A stretch of DNA of 64,000 bases from Teratosphaeria epicoccoides. Its lineage: Eukaryota > Ascomycota > Dothideomycetes > Mycosphaerellales > Teratosphaeriaceae. The stretch covers positions 1 to 64,000 of the forward strand of contig JADDMT010000134.1 in the NCBI GenBank assembly GCA_021401465.1. The letters run 5' to 3'. Both the position numbers and the translations under genes were made by a program. Shown piece by piece: positions 47,401-58,090 of this stretch (position 1 is the first letter of the stretch; every line of letters starts with the position of its first letter). The notes beneath the pieces are model-generated. The model saw only the letters and a list, made by a program, of their open reading frames with translations, made no database searches and was not told the origin of the DNA.

Positions 47401-49119
47401 CAGGTTGATTGGAGCTGACTACCTGAGGATACCTTGCTAGCTTACATATCCATTCATCGACATGCTAGTAACCGAGGAGGTATCGTAACAAGACTACGCA
47501 TACACTTCGTCAGTTTCTCTGAACGGTAGTCTCGCTATACTGACTAGTACATTACGCAGGAGTTACCTTATCACATATTAAAACTCTCGTACTTGCTAGA
47601 ACATTAGTCTATAAAAGATATAAGTAGATAGCATAACCTGTAGCTAATTAAATTGACAATTCTTGTAACAGAGTACTAAATAATCTAATAGTAAAAGGTA
47701 AACTAATAAACCTAATTGTTAAAATGTAATAGGCAGTTGCATACTAGCTATACTAAGTTAGTAGGAGTCAGAGTTAGGCAGGACCCTAACTCTAACCTCT
47801 CTGACTTAGGTTAGGGGTTAGGGGATATATAACCCTAGCTAGGAAGAGAAGAGTTTTTACCTTCTCTTTAATCTATTAACTACATTTATTATATATCTAA
47901 TACCTAACATAATATATTCCTTCTATAGCTACTTCCTATGCGTAAATCTATTACCTATATTAGGGATTAATTTAATAGGTTATAAGCCTAGGTTTTGCCT
48001 ATAGCTAGAAGAATTTATTAGAAGAGTATACTTAATCTACTAGATAATTAAGGGCAGACTAGAGGCTACTACTATACTATGTAAAGGAGACTAGAGTCTA
48101 TTAGACAGACTCTTAAGATGCAGATAAGATGTAAAAGAGCCTAGTAACTACTTAGACATAGTTAAAAAGTTTGTAGTTACCTTCTAAAACTATACTAGAA
48201 TTCGACATATAACTATCTTCTATCTTTGTTCATCTGTTTTATATTCATTTATTTACTCTTTATAATACTTACTATAGATTTGTCTAAGGACTAAAAGAAA
48301 GTTCCTACTCTAACATAAGAAAACAACGAGTTCTAGTTTAAGTAGGAGTCCTGTCTTCTTGTGTTAAAGAAGTGCGCATAGCTAATCGACTAGAAGGCGC
48401 TACTTCTAACAAGCCTAAAGATAGTAATTACAAATAGCAAAGTACTAGTAGTTAGAGTAGATGTTAGAGTAAGCTAGAGAGCTAAGCTTATAAGACAAGC
48501 TAAGTTTGCAAGATAGGCAAGTTAATAGTTAGAGGAACTACCTACTACTTAGTAGTTACCTTCTATCCTCTTAGGCATACCTCTACGTAAACTCTAGGCA
48601 GACTTAAAGGGTAAGTAGCTAGTCTTACTATAGTAGTACTTAAGGCATACTAGCAAGTAATAGCAGAAATCCTCTAATCTATCCTTAGCTACGTAGAGGG
48701 ATTAGAGCTAACAAAGCGCTAGTTAGAGCTTGTCAGGATCTTAGGACTAAAGAGACCTAACCCTTAAAGACACTATGCTACTAGCTACTAATAAAGAGAG
48801 GGCATAGTAGTAATATGTTATAGTAACTAGATGTACAAATTAGCTGACACTAATAAGTAGTTTAAGGCTAATTTAACTGCTTTATATGAGATATTACAGA
48901 GCCTTAACAAGATTAATAGCACTCTAACGCTCGAATGCAAGACAGCTGCGAAGGCATATCTTAAAATACAAGAAGAACCTTCTAACATCCTTAAGGGTAT
49001 ACTAGTAGTAGTACATAATATATAAGATAGACAAGGATATAAGCATTAATAACGCCTATACGACACTTTGTTACTAACCTCGCTATTAACTAAGCCTTAA
49101 GAGGAATAGTTAAGTCATG
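47401..49119. mobile_element. Degenerate repeat DNA flanking the Gypsy insertion
   Basis: A-T biased, CTA/TAG-rich, and without open frames of any length, i.e. mutated transposon sequence. Its reading can be continued across the Gypsy insertion: once the element and one target copy are removed, the 49,119 end joins the 55,905 side. It therefore belongs to an older, unidentified element that hosted the insertion. A Copia-like LTR lies within it (separate entry). Confidence 0.55.
47755..47909 (+). repeat. Copia-like LTR (probable)
   Basis: A roughly 155-bp segment begins near an imperfect TGTTAG-type end and closes with CTAACA, contains a TATA box (GATATATAA at about 47,823) followed by a CT/AG-rich leader, and is flanked by mutated DNA. 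The layout and wording resemble ascomycete Ty1/Copia LTRs. No partner LTR and no pol were found, so it may be a solo LTR. It contains TTAGGGGTTAGGGG, which is telomere-like only by chance (see rejected items). Confidence 0.4.
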
Positions 49120-49124
49120 TAGGG
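49120..49124. repeat. Left target-site duplication of Gypsy element 1 (TAGGG)
   Basis: The five bases TAGGG immediately precede the 5' LTR and are repeated exactly at 55,900-55,904 after the 3' LTR, marking the integration event. Confidence 0.9.
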
Positions 49125-49291
49125 TGTAAAGGGCGAGGCCCTAAGTCTTGGCACAGGCTAGGGCCTATGCGACGCGACCCCTGACAAGGCTGGCTATAAA
49201 AGACCGGACAGCTAGCAGATAGTCCCTCTCTCCCTATCGTACTTGTTGAATACTACATGAACCCCTGTGTATACGTCGTTTACCCGTGACA
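49125..49291 (+). repeat. 5' LTR of Gypsy element 1
   Basis: 167 bp, TGTAAA...GTGACA, with a TATAAA box at 49,195-49,200. It differs from the 3' copy at 8 positions, all transitions (about 95% identity, ungapped). Confidence 0.93.
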
Positions 49292-49299
49292 TTAAGTAC

Positions 49300-52200
49300 A
49301 ATTGATTTCACTATAGAAAGGCTGTCTCCTAGCTAATTAACCCTAGTGTCTAAAGGATCCACGAACAAGGAAGCGTTAGCAGAAATGCGCTATATCGTCA
49401 AGGGAATACACACCTAGTAACAGCAAATTATGGCCGAGCTGACAGCTACGCGAGCCGCGCTAAATGAATCGGAGTCCTAATAGTGACAAAACCTAGGCGC
49501 CCTGTCAGAGGAGCTGCTAAAGGCTCTCGCGGACGCGCTAGCTGTAGTAACGCATGCGAACTCTAGCCTAGAACTAACAGGACCCCGAGAGTAGAGGCTA
49601 CTAACATAGGACAGAAGAGCCAAATCATTTAGGGATTACCTGCTCTATATTAGGAGTTCGCTTAGGGCGCGCTCTAGGATAAAACCCCTAATAGGCGTAG
49701 ATTATTACTAGAACATAATCTACGACACCCTCCCCGCTCGCTAGCGCGCCCGGATGCGCCATTTCTAGGAGAAAGGAGGCCTAGACAGCGCGAAGGACGC
49801 TGAAGCTTTTCTCACGTAACTTGAGGCTATGTTCGCGGATAGTAACGAGATAGCGAAAGCTCTAGAATAGCTCACGAACCTCTAACACGTAGCAGGCTAG
49901 CCATGGCACGAGTACTAGCTAGAATTCGTCGAACTCCTGCTATTAGCAGGAGGGGACTAGTAGACAGATGACGCGAAGATCAGATACCTCAAGAATTCGT
50001 TTTCGAATCCTGCTAGGATGTACATAGCGAACGTAAGAGATAAGGGGGACTACTACGCGTTTACAGAGGAGGTTAAAAGGGTCATGACAAACTCTAAGGC
50101 AACCGACTAGTTTAAGGCGGCCTATAGGAGGTAGTTAAGGGAAAAGAACAAGGACTCCGAAGGTATTCTCGTGGCTGCCATGTAGATACCTAACCCTAGG
50201 GTCGGATCCTAAATAGACGCGGATAGGGATACAGTTATGGCACTAACTTGTACTACAGGAGACTAATATGACGGCAAAGGACCCTGACAAAATAACAGGG
50301 GAAAACAACGCGCTAAATAGGTAGACGCTATAGAGAGAGAGAAACGCTAGGAGAATAACCTGTGCTACTATTGCGGAGCGTCTAGACACTAAGTTAAGGG
50401 GTGTCCCTACGCCTCGGCTATACCCCTCCCCTAGATTAACACAACTAGAGTGTCGCCATTACTAGAGGACAATAGAATGGCAGAGGAACCCGGGAGGAAA
50501 AACTCGGGAAAAGATTAACTCCTGCTCGGAGTTAGGAAGCAGGAGTAATAGAGACATTAGCAGAAGGATAGGAGAGAGTTAAGGGATCTATAGACAGGAA
50601 CCTGATTTATACTAATGTAGTCCTAGCAAATAATACTAGGACATCAGCTCTCATTAATAAGGGGTACTAATGCTACGCTGCAATTAACAGAGACCTAGTA
50701 AAAGGTCTCGGCTTAAGCTTAATAAGCAAAGAGTCGCGCATAGCGAGGGGCGTAACAGCGTTAATGCGAGACTCCGCGGTAGAAGGAGTAGTCGCCTTCC
50801 GGATAGAAATTAAGGGGTTCTAGCAACTAGTGTACGCATATGTAGTAAAGGATCTAGCCTTCCCCCTAATACTAGGGAACCCCTAGAAGGCTCACAATAA
50901 AGTGCGGACCGCGCCAGAAAGGCGTTAGTATTAGCATAGAAGAGCGGGACAGTAGATAGACAAAGGACAGAACTACTAAGAATACAAGGACCGCGGGAAC
51001 TTTACCTAGGTATGCGCGACTACGACGGCGGATGTCGCGGAGGCCTTAAAGGCAAAGGAATATCTGACGCTAGACAAGTTAAGAGAGGCGCTACCTCTAG
51101 AGCTTCAGCACATAGCTCTGCTATTCTGCCGCTAAGAAGCGGAAAAATTAGCGCCACACCGCCCTGGCATTAACTACTACATCGAACTCCGCGAAGGACT
51201 AGACAGATCCTAACCGGCTCTGCTATAGGGACCCCTATACAGCATGTCGAAGGAGGAACTACTTGTTTTAAGGAAGTCCTTAGACAAACTGTTAGGGAAG
51301 GGATTCATTCGGCCTACTAACTTAGAGGCTACGGCTCCTGTGCTTTTTGTCCGGAAGCTAGGAGGAGGGCTCTAGTTCTGCTGCGATTACCGCGCCCTTA
51401 ACGCGATTACAAAGCAAGATAGGTACCCCCTCCTGTTAATACTAGAGACCTTAAGGAACCTCACGGGCGCCTAGTAGCTTACTAAGGTAGACGTAGTGTC
51501 GGCCTTCTACTAAATCCGTATGGCGAAAGGCCATAAGTACAAGACAGCCTTTTGCATGAGGTTCGGTTCATTTAAATAGCTAGTATGTCCGTTCGGTTTA
51601 TCTAGGGCTCTAGCAACGTTCTAACGATATATTAACACACTACTACACGAGGAATTAGACGACTGCGCCTCTGCGTACATGGACGACGTTATCATATATA
51701 GCAGTAGTTCGCGAGAAGACTATTTCGCTAAAGTAACGCGAGTACTCTAGAAGCTCTAGGACAGGGGCCTCTACCTTGACCCTAGGAAGAGCGAGTTTGC
51801 CAAAAAGGATATTAAGTACCTAGGGTTCATGATCCATGCTAACAGAAAAGGCGTAGGGACCGAGCTAGAAAAGGTAGAGGCTATGCGTAACTAGGAGCGG
51901 CCAAAAACATAAAAGGAAGTACGTAGATTCCTCGGCTTCGCTAACTACTACAGGATGTTTATCCCGAACTACTTAAAGACAGCCAGGCCCTTAACGGCGC
52001 TTACAGGGAAGGGCAGACCGTTCTCCTAGGGGGAACTCGAGGAGTCTACGTTTAGAACGCTAAAAGCGAAGTTCTGTTTAGCGCTAGTCCTTTCTTAATA
52101 GAACCTAGAGCTACCGACCTTTTTAGAGACTAACTATAGCGGGTTTGCGTTAGGGGCAGCTCTCCTGCAAGAAAGCAACGGAGTCTAGAGACTAGTAGGC

Positions 52201-54240
52201 TTCTTCTCGCAGAAACTTAATAAGGCGGAGATTAATTACGACATCTATGACAAGGAGATGCTAGCCATGATATCTAGCCTGAAGTTCTAGGGCCCTAAGC
52301 TGAAGTCGTGTAGGCCCTTTACTATTCTCACGGACTACAAAAACCTAGAGTACTTCATGATCAAGCGACAGCTGTCTAAGCGGCAGATACGGTAGTATGA
52401 GACCCTCGCGCAATTCTAGTTTTCCCTAGTATATCGCCTAGGCGCCGAAGGAGTAGTCCTAGACGCATTGTCAAGACAAGAACAGGACACGCTAGGGGCA
52501 GAAGATAAGGAATCATGGTTTAAGAGGTTTTTGGACCTAGAAGTCATGGAGAGTTAGCCGGACCCTGTGGATAAGAGTAGAGACGTCGTACTAATTACCT
52601 TAACTAGCCTGTTACCTACTACTATAGTAGAGAACGAACAGCAATTCGCTAACTCCGCAACCTCTAACTAGGAGCCTATTAGGCCGTTCTAGGACAGCAC
52701 CCTTAATGACTTATAGGCAGCTATAGTAGAGAAAGACAAGCTGTACTCAACAGTGTTAAAAGCAGTAAAGAGTAGCTCCTAGGCGCTACTAGCTAGAGCG
52801 AGGCTGAAACTACAAGTAGGGGACTACAAGATCGACAAGAGGGGCTTCCTGCGATACCGCGAGAAACTATGGGTCCTAGGAGCAAACGACAGTTAGCCTG
52901 AGGGCAAGACCTTAGACCCTAGGGACAAAAGCAACGACATGCTTAGGACGAAGCTCATTTAGTCTATGCATGACGCTACGGTATACGGGCACCTAGGACA
53001 GGACGCTACGACGATGATCCTAGGGCGCGACTTCTACTAGCCGTTACTGTCTAAGCATGTCTAGCGGTTCCTAAGGAACTGCAACTACTGCGGTCATAAC
53101 AAGGTATAGAGAGAATACAAGCACAGACTACTAAAGCTATTACTAGTTCCTAACAGATTCTTCTAGGAGATCTCTATAGACTTCATGACAGACCTGCCCG
53201 ATTCCGAGGGATGTCGATACCTATAGGTTATTAAGGATCGCCTATACAAGTACGTAGTTTTGCAGGTAATGCCTAGCATGAAAGCAGAGGAATACGTAGA
53301 GAAGTTAATAGATTACTAGGCCTAGTACCATAGAATGCTAACGGCTATTACGAGCGACTAGGGCACTAACTAGACTAGCACCTTCTAGACAACCTTCTGT
53401 AAATGAATAGGCGTGTCCTAGCGGTTAAGCTCCGCGTACTACCTATAAACAGACAGAGGCCCTAAACGCCTAAACTAAGAGGTGTAAGCGTACCTCTAGA
53501 ACTATATTAACTATAAGCAATCTGACTAGAAGCGATGGCTCCCCATGGCTTAACTAGCGCTAAACAGGAGGTATCATTTAGGAATTAGCATGAGCTCCTT
53601 CTTCGCTACCTATAGTTACAAAGCATAGGGCCCTATACCTTTAACTAAGGACCCCGTAGGGCCTAGCCTGTTAAAAGCAGCCAAGAGGGCAAGGGCGTTT
53701 ATAGGAAAGATTCGAGACATAACAGGAATCTGCCAAGCAACAATAGCGGCTTCCATGTAAGAACAGGAGGAGTCTGCTAATAAACGCCGAAACCCTACCC
53801 TAATTTATAAAGTTAGTAACAAGGTCTAGCTAGATCTGCGGAACTACACTACAGAGAGACCTAAGAAAAGCTTAGACGCCAAGCATGCGAAGTACATAGT
53901 AGCTAAAGTATTATCACTAGTCTCTATCTACTTAACTAGGCTCCTAAATAATATATACCTAGTGTTCTATACTAACCTGCTAAGACTAGCGGGCAGAGAC
54001 CCTATGCCTAGGCAGGAGAACGACGACGAATAGCTAGACCCCCTTTTGTTTAAGTCGCACGAGGAGTAGTTAGTAGAGGAGGTACTCTGCGCAAGGGACA
54101 AGAGAAGGGGAAGAGGACGCGAGGTCCTAGTAAAATAGTCAGGGTACTACAAACCTACATGGGAGCCCCTAGAGAACCTAATAGACACCGAAGTAATAGA
54201 CCGCTTCGAGCAGACTTAGGGAAGCGCGGAGAATAATGAC
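49300..54240 (+). pseudogene. gag-pol of Gypsy element 1, RIP-inactivated
   Basis: One continuous plus-strand reading with many TAG/TAA stops. Landmarks: zinc knuckle CYYC...H...C at 50,363-50,404 (a stop replaces the residue after His); protease active site at about 50,656-50,664, reading NKG in place of D(T/S)G; RT with CCDYRALNAIT (about 51,380) and YMDD at 51,676-51,687; RNase H with a LETNYSGFALGA segment at about 52,120 (Asp to Asn); integrase zinc finger HDATVYGHLG...CNYC at about 52,966-53,090 and core DFMTDLPDSEG at about 53,180; chromodomain at about 54,076-54,200 with WEPLENL. Substitutions at catalytic Asp residues and the stops make it non-functional. Confidence 0.88.
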
Positions 54241-54351
54241 AGCCCTAGAGAGAGGTAGGGCAAGAAGAAAAAGGAAACGAGATATAGGACTTAGCAAAGG
54301 GAGTCTAGCATTCGTAACAAGGAGTACAGGCGTTTAAGAAGGACAAAAGTT

Positions 54352-54364
54352 AGAGGGGGAAAAT
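54352..54364 (+). other. Second polypurine tract inside Gypsy element 1
   Basis: AGAGGGGGAAAA lies just after the chromodomain reading frame and just before TTGACATTAGG. It resembles the purine primer for plus-strand synthesis, although the true 3' LTR is 1.37 kb further on. It may be a vestigial end or chance. Confidence 0.35.
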
Positions 54365-54389
54365 TGACATTAGGTAACTATATATACAA

Positions 54390-55715
54390 CGAAAGAAAAA
54401 AAAAACCCCCCCTAGCCGTGGGCCCCCGCGCCGAGGATAGAGGACCCTAGCGACAATCATGCGGGATTGTCACTAGGGGCCCCGCTAGCGGGGCTAGCCC
54501 CCCTGCTGTCCGAGGGGCCCTCGCTAGACCCCCTAGACCTGCCGACTAGGCTGCTGTCAGAGTCCCCGGCCTCTCGGTCAGGGCCCCGCGTAGCAGCGCC
54601 AGACTGACGCTGACGAGGGCTCTCGCCCTTACTGGCAACGTTCTCCTGCCGCCTACCTAAGGTAAGCGCTAGTAGAACGCCCCCGGACCTCCTAAACTGT
54701 TAGCACGTAGAAACACACAGAGTACGGGATGAACTTACAGGAGGCCCTACTAGGCGACAGCGGCACCTACGGTCCCCATGACCTCCTAGGCCACGACGCT
54801 ACTCGAGGTTAGTGGCGTAATCATAGAGGACACTAATAGAAAATACCTAGACAGCAGACCCGCTAACTACAAAGGCCCTAAGGCCCTCTAGGCCTTAAGG
54901 ACCTTTACTAGGTCGTTGTGCGCGGTAGCGCTGTTACGATGTTAGCCGTGCAAAACCCCCTAGGGTGCGGGTCATACCTGTTAGCGTCCTAGGAACAGGT
55001 CTAGGAGGCGTAGGAGACGTAGGCGAGGGCGGGGCTAGCTAGGTTAGCGGAGCATTTTACGCGGACACTAAGTAACGCGTATAGGGCTTTGCAGTTTAGG
55101 CGCTTACTAGCGTAGCGCTAGCAGGCGCGGGCTCGGGTAGACTAGACAGATTCATTAGCTGAAGCTAGGCACAACGACAAGGACTCTAGAACATACTAAT
55201 TATAGGACGTAATCTACGCCCTAGAGGGCGTAGTCGACGTAGTAGATAGTAGGGGCTATCTAGTTCTGGTTAGTATCGCCCGGAATCCCGGAGGAAAAGC
55301 CAGAAGGTAAGAGAAAGAGGGGGGGGCTTACGGTTTAAGGTAAGCATGTAAGAGAAAGGAAGCAAGAGCGATAGCGAAGGGTGCTTTTTATATAGTAAGG
55401 AACGTACTAGCACGGGCCTAGGAGCGCCCCTATAATGGCTCGGATGGCGATGAATAGAAGTGAAGTGAAGAGAGGTAGGAAAGTGAAGTAGACTTAAATA
55501 AGCGAACTAGAGTCTAGGAACCTAGCAAGACCGGTTAGAGGCTAGGCTGTAGGCATAGGAGAACAGGGAGCGTAAGAAGTAAAGTAAAGTAGACTTAGAC
55601 TAGTAGAGTAGACTTAGACAAGGGAAGTGAAGTCAGGAAGCTGTGTCAGCCTAGCCGCGATCCAGACTTTATGTGCTAGAAGGAAACTGACAGATTCCTT
55701 GCCATGAACAAGAAG
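54390..55715. other. GC-rich 3' segment of Gypsy element 1
   Basis: Starts with an A-run then C-run (about 54,396-54,412) and a strong hairpin (stems 54,445-54,458 and 54,465-54,478) directly followed by a 16-bp perfect palindrome (54,479-54,494). From about 55,023 to 55,310 one plus-strand frame reads like protein with only TAG/TAA interruptions (for example an EGVVDVVDSRGYLVLVS stretch). It belongs neither to pol nor to the LTR. Confidence 0.5.
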
Positions 55716-55730
55716 GGGGGGGGGGGGGGT
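55715..55730 (+). other. Polypurine tract of Gypsy element 1
   Basis: AGAA followed by an uninterrupted run of about 15 G, ending two to three bases before the 3' LTR. This is the usual position of the plus-strand primer. Confidence 0.7.
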
Positions 55731-55732
55731 AA

Positions 55733-55899
55733 TGTGAAAGGCGAGGCCCTAAGTCTTAGCACAGGCTAGGGCCTGTGCGACGCGACCCCTGACAAGGCCG
55801 GCTATAAAAGACCGGACAGCTAGCAGATAGTCCCTCTCTCCCTATCGTACTTGTTAAATACTACATAAACCCCTGTGTATATGTCGTTTACCCGTGACA
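55733..55899 (+). repeat. 3' LTR of Gypsy element 1
   Basis: 167 bp, TGTGAAA...GTGACA, TATAAA at 55,803-55,808. Ungapped match to the 5' LTR with 8 transitions. Confidence 0.93.
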
Positions 55900-55904
55900 T
55901 AGGG
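55900..55904. repeat. Right target-site duplication of Gypsy element 1 (TAGGG)
   Basis: Exact copy of 49,120-49,124. Confidence 0.9.
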
Positions 55905-56933
55905 CAATTATTCTTTTAAGAGGTAACAGTAAACAGGAACGATGTAATCTAAAAGGAACAAAGGTTAAATTCTTATTAGTAAGATGATAACATAAGTTAA
56001 ACGCGTTTAAGCTATAAGGGTATCTTAGTGTTCCTAAATACATAGGAGACATTAGTATGTACTAGAGCATGTCTCTATTATACTCTGTTAGAAACTATGC
56101 TCTAATAGAGATAGTCTCTATTACTAAGCTATGTTCTCTGTCTTAGCTCCTATAGAAGCTTCTAAAACAGAGTCGCATTGTATGACTTAGAGGGCATCGC
56201 ATGACTTCTCTGTTACGGCTATGTTCTATAACACTATTCTGTAACATACTTACGAACCTATTACGAAAGATTGTTAATGTCGAACCTAAGACAAGGATGT
56301 TATACATATAGGACAGAGTCATCTAATAGCTCCTTAATACCCTACCTAAGTACTACTATGCCCTAAGACATAACATCAATTTAATAGGTATAAAGGATAG
56401 TTAGAGAATCCTGCATACCCTGTTTAGAGAGGAGTCGCGCCTAAAGGGCTCTAACATTACAATGAGCGTAGAAGTCAGAAAGGGTAGAGTATACTTCCTT
56501 TATAGTTTACCTAACTATATTATATAGAAGTGCCTACAACTACCTAATACACAAAAGGTACTAAAAGAGAAGTAGAAGCTATGTAAGCGCTATAGTAGCC
56601 TACTACGCTAGAGGAACACTAAGCTAAGGTCTCTAACTTAAAAGGTTAAAGCATTAGAGATAAAGAGCAAGAAGTCTAGTCAGAGCAAATTACGCCTAGG
56701 TAAGAAGCACAAGAAGCGCATAGACAAGCAAAAGTACAAGAAGGCTAAGGCCTATGCTATAGATGCGGATATGTTATCATCCTTAGGCGACTCTAACTCT
56801 AAGAGCTTAGTATCTTTAGAGTGCTCTGATTCCTCTGACGAATTAGATAGCAAATACGAGTAGGTAGAAGCTATAGCTAACGTAAAGGGCAAGCTTAAAC
56901 AAAGTGCGGTTCTCCTTAACTCTAGCGTATTAG
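55905..56933 (+). pseudogene. Remnant of an unidentified older element with a basic, coiled-coil-like frame
   Basis: This is the right-hand continuation of the DNA into which Gypsy element 1 inserted. From about 56,535 to 56,941 a plus-strand frame stays nearly open (a few TAG/TAA) and encodes a Lys-rich, helical stretch (KKHKKRIDKQKYKKAKAYA) followed by an acidic Ser/Asp tail. It resembles the C-terminal part of a transposon-encoded protein, but I cannot name the family. Confidence 0.4.
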
Positions 56934-57472
56934 TGTCATAAGGGTAGGTGCCGATAGCAGGAAGGTGACTAGGTGTTAGACTCGTAGAGCTATGAAGAAT
57001 ATCGACAATGGCAATTGTCCTTGTAACTGACTATCCCCTAGGGAAAGGGAATTAAATTAAGCACGAAGCTCCTAACTACCTGTCCTAGAGCTATCCCTAT
57101 ATACTAGAGAGACAGAGCAGCTCTATTAGATCTTTCGACAGACCTAACAGATCCGTGTCTATAGATCTGTAGGCTAACCCTACAGATCTAAGGGTCTGTT
57201 ATCCTACGACAGATCCCTTCTCCCTTGTAGGCCTATAGATCTATAGACTAACCCTATAGATCCGAGGGTCTGTCCTTACGTGACAGATCCTTTCTCCTAT
57301 AACTATGCCTATAACTCATAGCACTTAGGACCCTTATGATCCTATAACCTACAGTACTCCTAACACTTATGACACTATCCCTCTCTTAGCCTAGCTCGTC
57401 CCTAAGCTACCTTATTAGTATGGGGTTTCTCTTGTCATTTCCTTTTATGCCGTGATGTCTTCTCTTTCTACA
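56934..57472 (-). repeat. Probable 3' LTR of Gypsy element 2
   Basis: Lies at the expected end of the minus-strand element. Read on the minus strand it starts TGTAGAAAGAGAAG, contains a CATAAAAGG TATA-like box soon after, and ends ...CTTATGACA. A purine-biased AAGGTAGTAA precedes it. The partner LTR lies outside the window, so both boundaries are tentative. Confidence 0.4.
57165..57300. repeat. Two-copy tandem repeat (about 63 bp) within the putative LTR
   Basis: Copies at about 57,170-57,232 and 57,233-57,300 share TATAGATCTRTAGRCTAACC, then AGATC...AGGGTCTGT and GACAGATCC...TCTCC. Each copy is itself rich in AGATCT and ACAGATC words, giving local inverted symmetry. Confidence 0.7.
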
Positions 57473-57539
57473 TTACTACCTTGTGTCATCCTAGACACTA
57501 ACGACCCTTTAACGCAGAAACGTAAATGCCGCGCGAATC

Positions 57540-58090
57540 GAATCTATCGTTAGGGCCAGGACAGCATGAAGTCCTATACTTAGTGTCAAGAGTTAAAGCT
57601 CGTTTGTTAGGTACACATTTCCTTAGGGAAATGTTCGTAATGTCACTTTAGCAACTGTCGGAGTTGTGATGCGAAGGTGACAGAGGTCGAATAGAAGAAG
57701 TTAGGTAATTAGCGGAAAAGACTAATTGCTAATCTCGATCGTGCGAAGGCGGTCCTAGCCGAGGCTTTGCAGAAGATAATAGAGGCGCATATAAAGGAGA
57801 TGCGTCTTCGAAAACAGTTAGACATAGTCGACTAGGAGGTCGAGGATAGTCGCGCTCTCGAGGAGCGTGAGATTAGGGAGGATGAGGCCGAAGAACAGGC
57901 TCTCTCGCAGGCTAGGTTCCTTCTTGACCTAGATCCTTCAGCGGGTCTCGCTCTTAGTCCTACGACATAGAGCGCTATAGAGGGTTTCACTAACGCCTCG
58001 TATTAGGGTTTCCTGGATAGCGTGGTAGCCGAGCTGATCGACAGCGTCCTGCAGGAGTCTAGTCGTAGCTTAGGATCTTCTTCCTAGGTT
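57540..58090 (+). pseudogene. Antisense Cys-rich/coiled-coil frame next to the 3' end of pol of element 2
   Basis: On the plus strand, i.e. opposite to pol, a frame with only TAG/TAA breaks encodes a cysteine cluster (CQELKLVC, then GKCS, CHFSNCRSC) at about 57,580-57,675. A charged helical segment follows (RAKAVLAEALQKIIEAH, a KEMRLRKQL stretch, EEREIREDEAEEQ), then an acidic/hydrophobic tail. The Cys cluster plus coiled coil recalls a group of uncharacterised proteins often predicted in fungal repeat DNA. Function unknown; inactive here. Confidence 0.5.

Larger units (their letters stand above)
49125..55899 (+). mobile_element. Complete but inactivated Ty3/Gypsy chromovirus
   Basis: A 6,775-bp LTR retrotransposon bounded by 167-bp LTRs with TG...CA ends and a TAGGG target duplication. 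A purine/G run sits directly before the 3' LTR. The internal order gag (CCHC knuckle), protease, RT, RNase H, integrase, chromodomain is that of chromoviruses, whose chromodomain steers integration to heterochromatin. The internal frame is broken by many TAG/TAA stops, at positions expected to be Gln or Trp, the pattern left by RIP. No product can be made. About 1.35 kb after the chromodomain is GC-rich and unexplained. Confidence 0.93.

Noticed and set aside
47775..47832. Telomere-like TTAGGGGTTAGGGG and CCCTAAC words
   Set aside because: They are irregular, only two units in each orientation, and lie inside a Copia-like LTR next to its TATA box. A telomere or interstitial telomere would show longer exact TTAGGG arrays.
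56934..57682. A longer LTR for element 2 ending TGTCA...TGACA
   Set aside because: The inverted ends match, but the right end falls inside the antisense Cys-rich frame and there is no purine tract beside it. The shorter boundary near 57,472 fits better.
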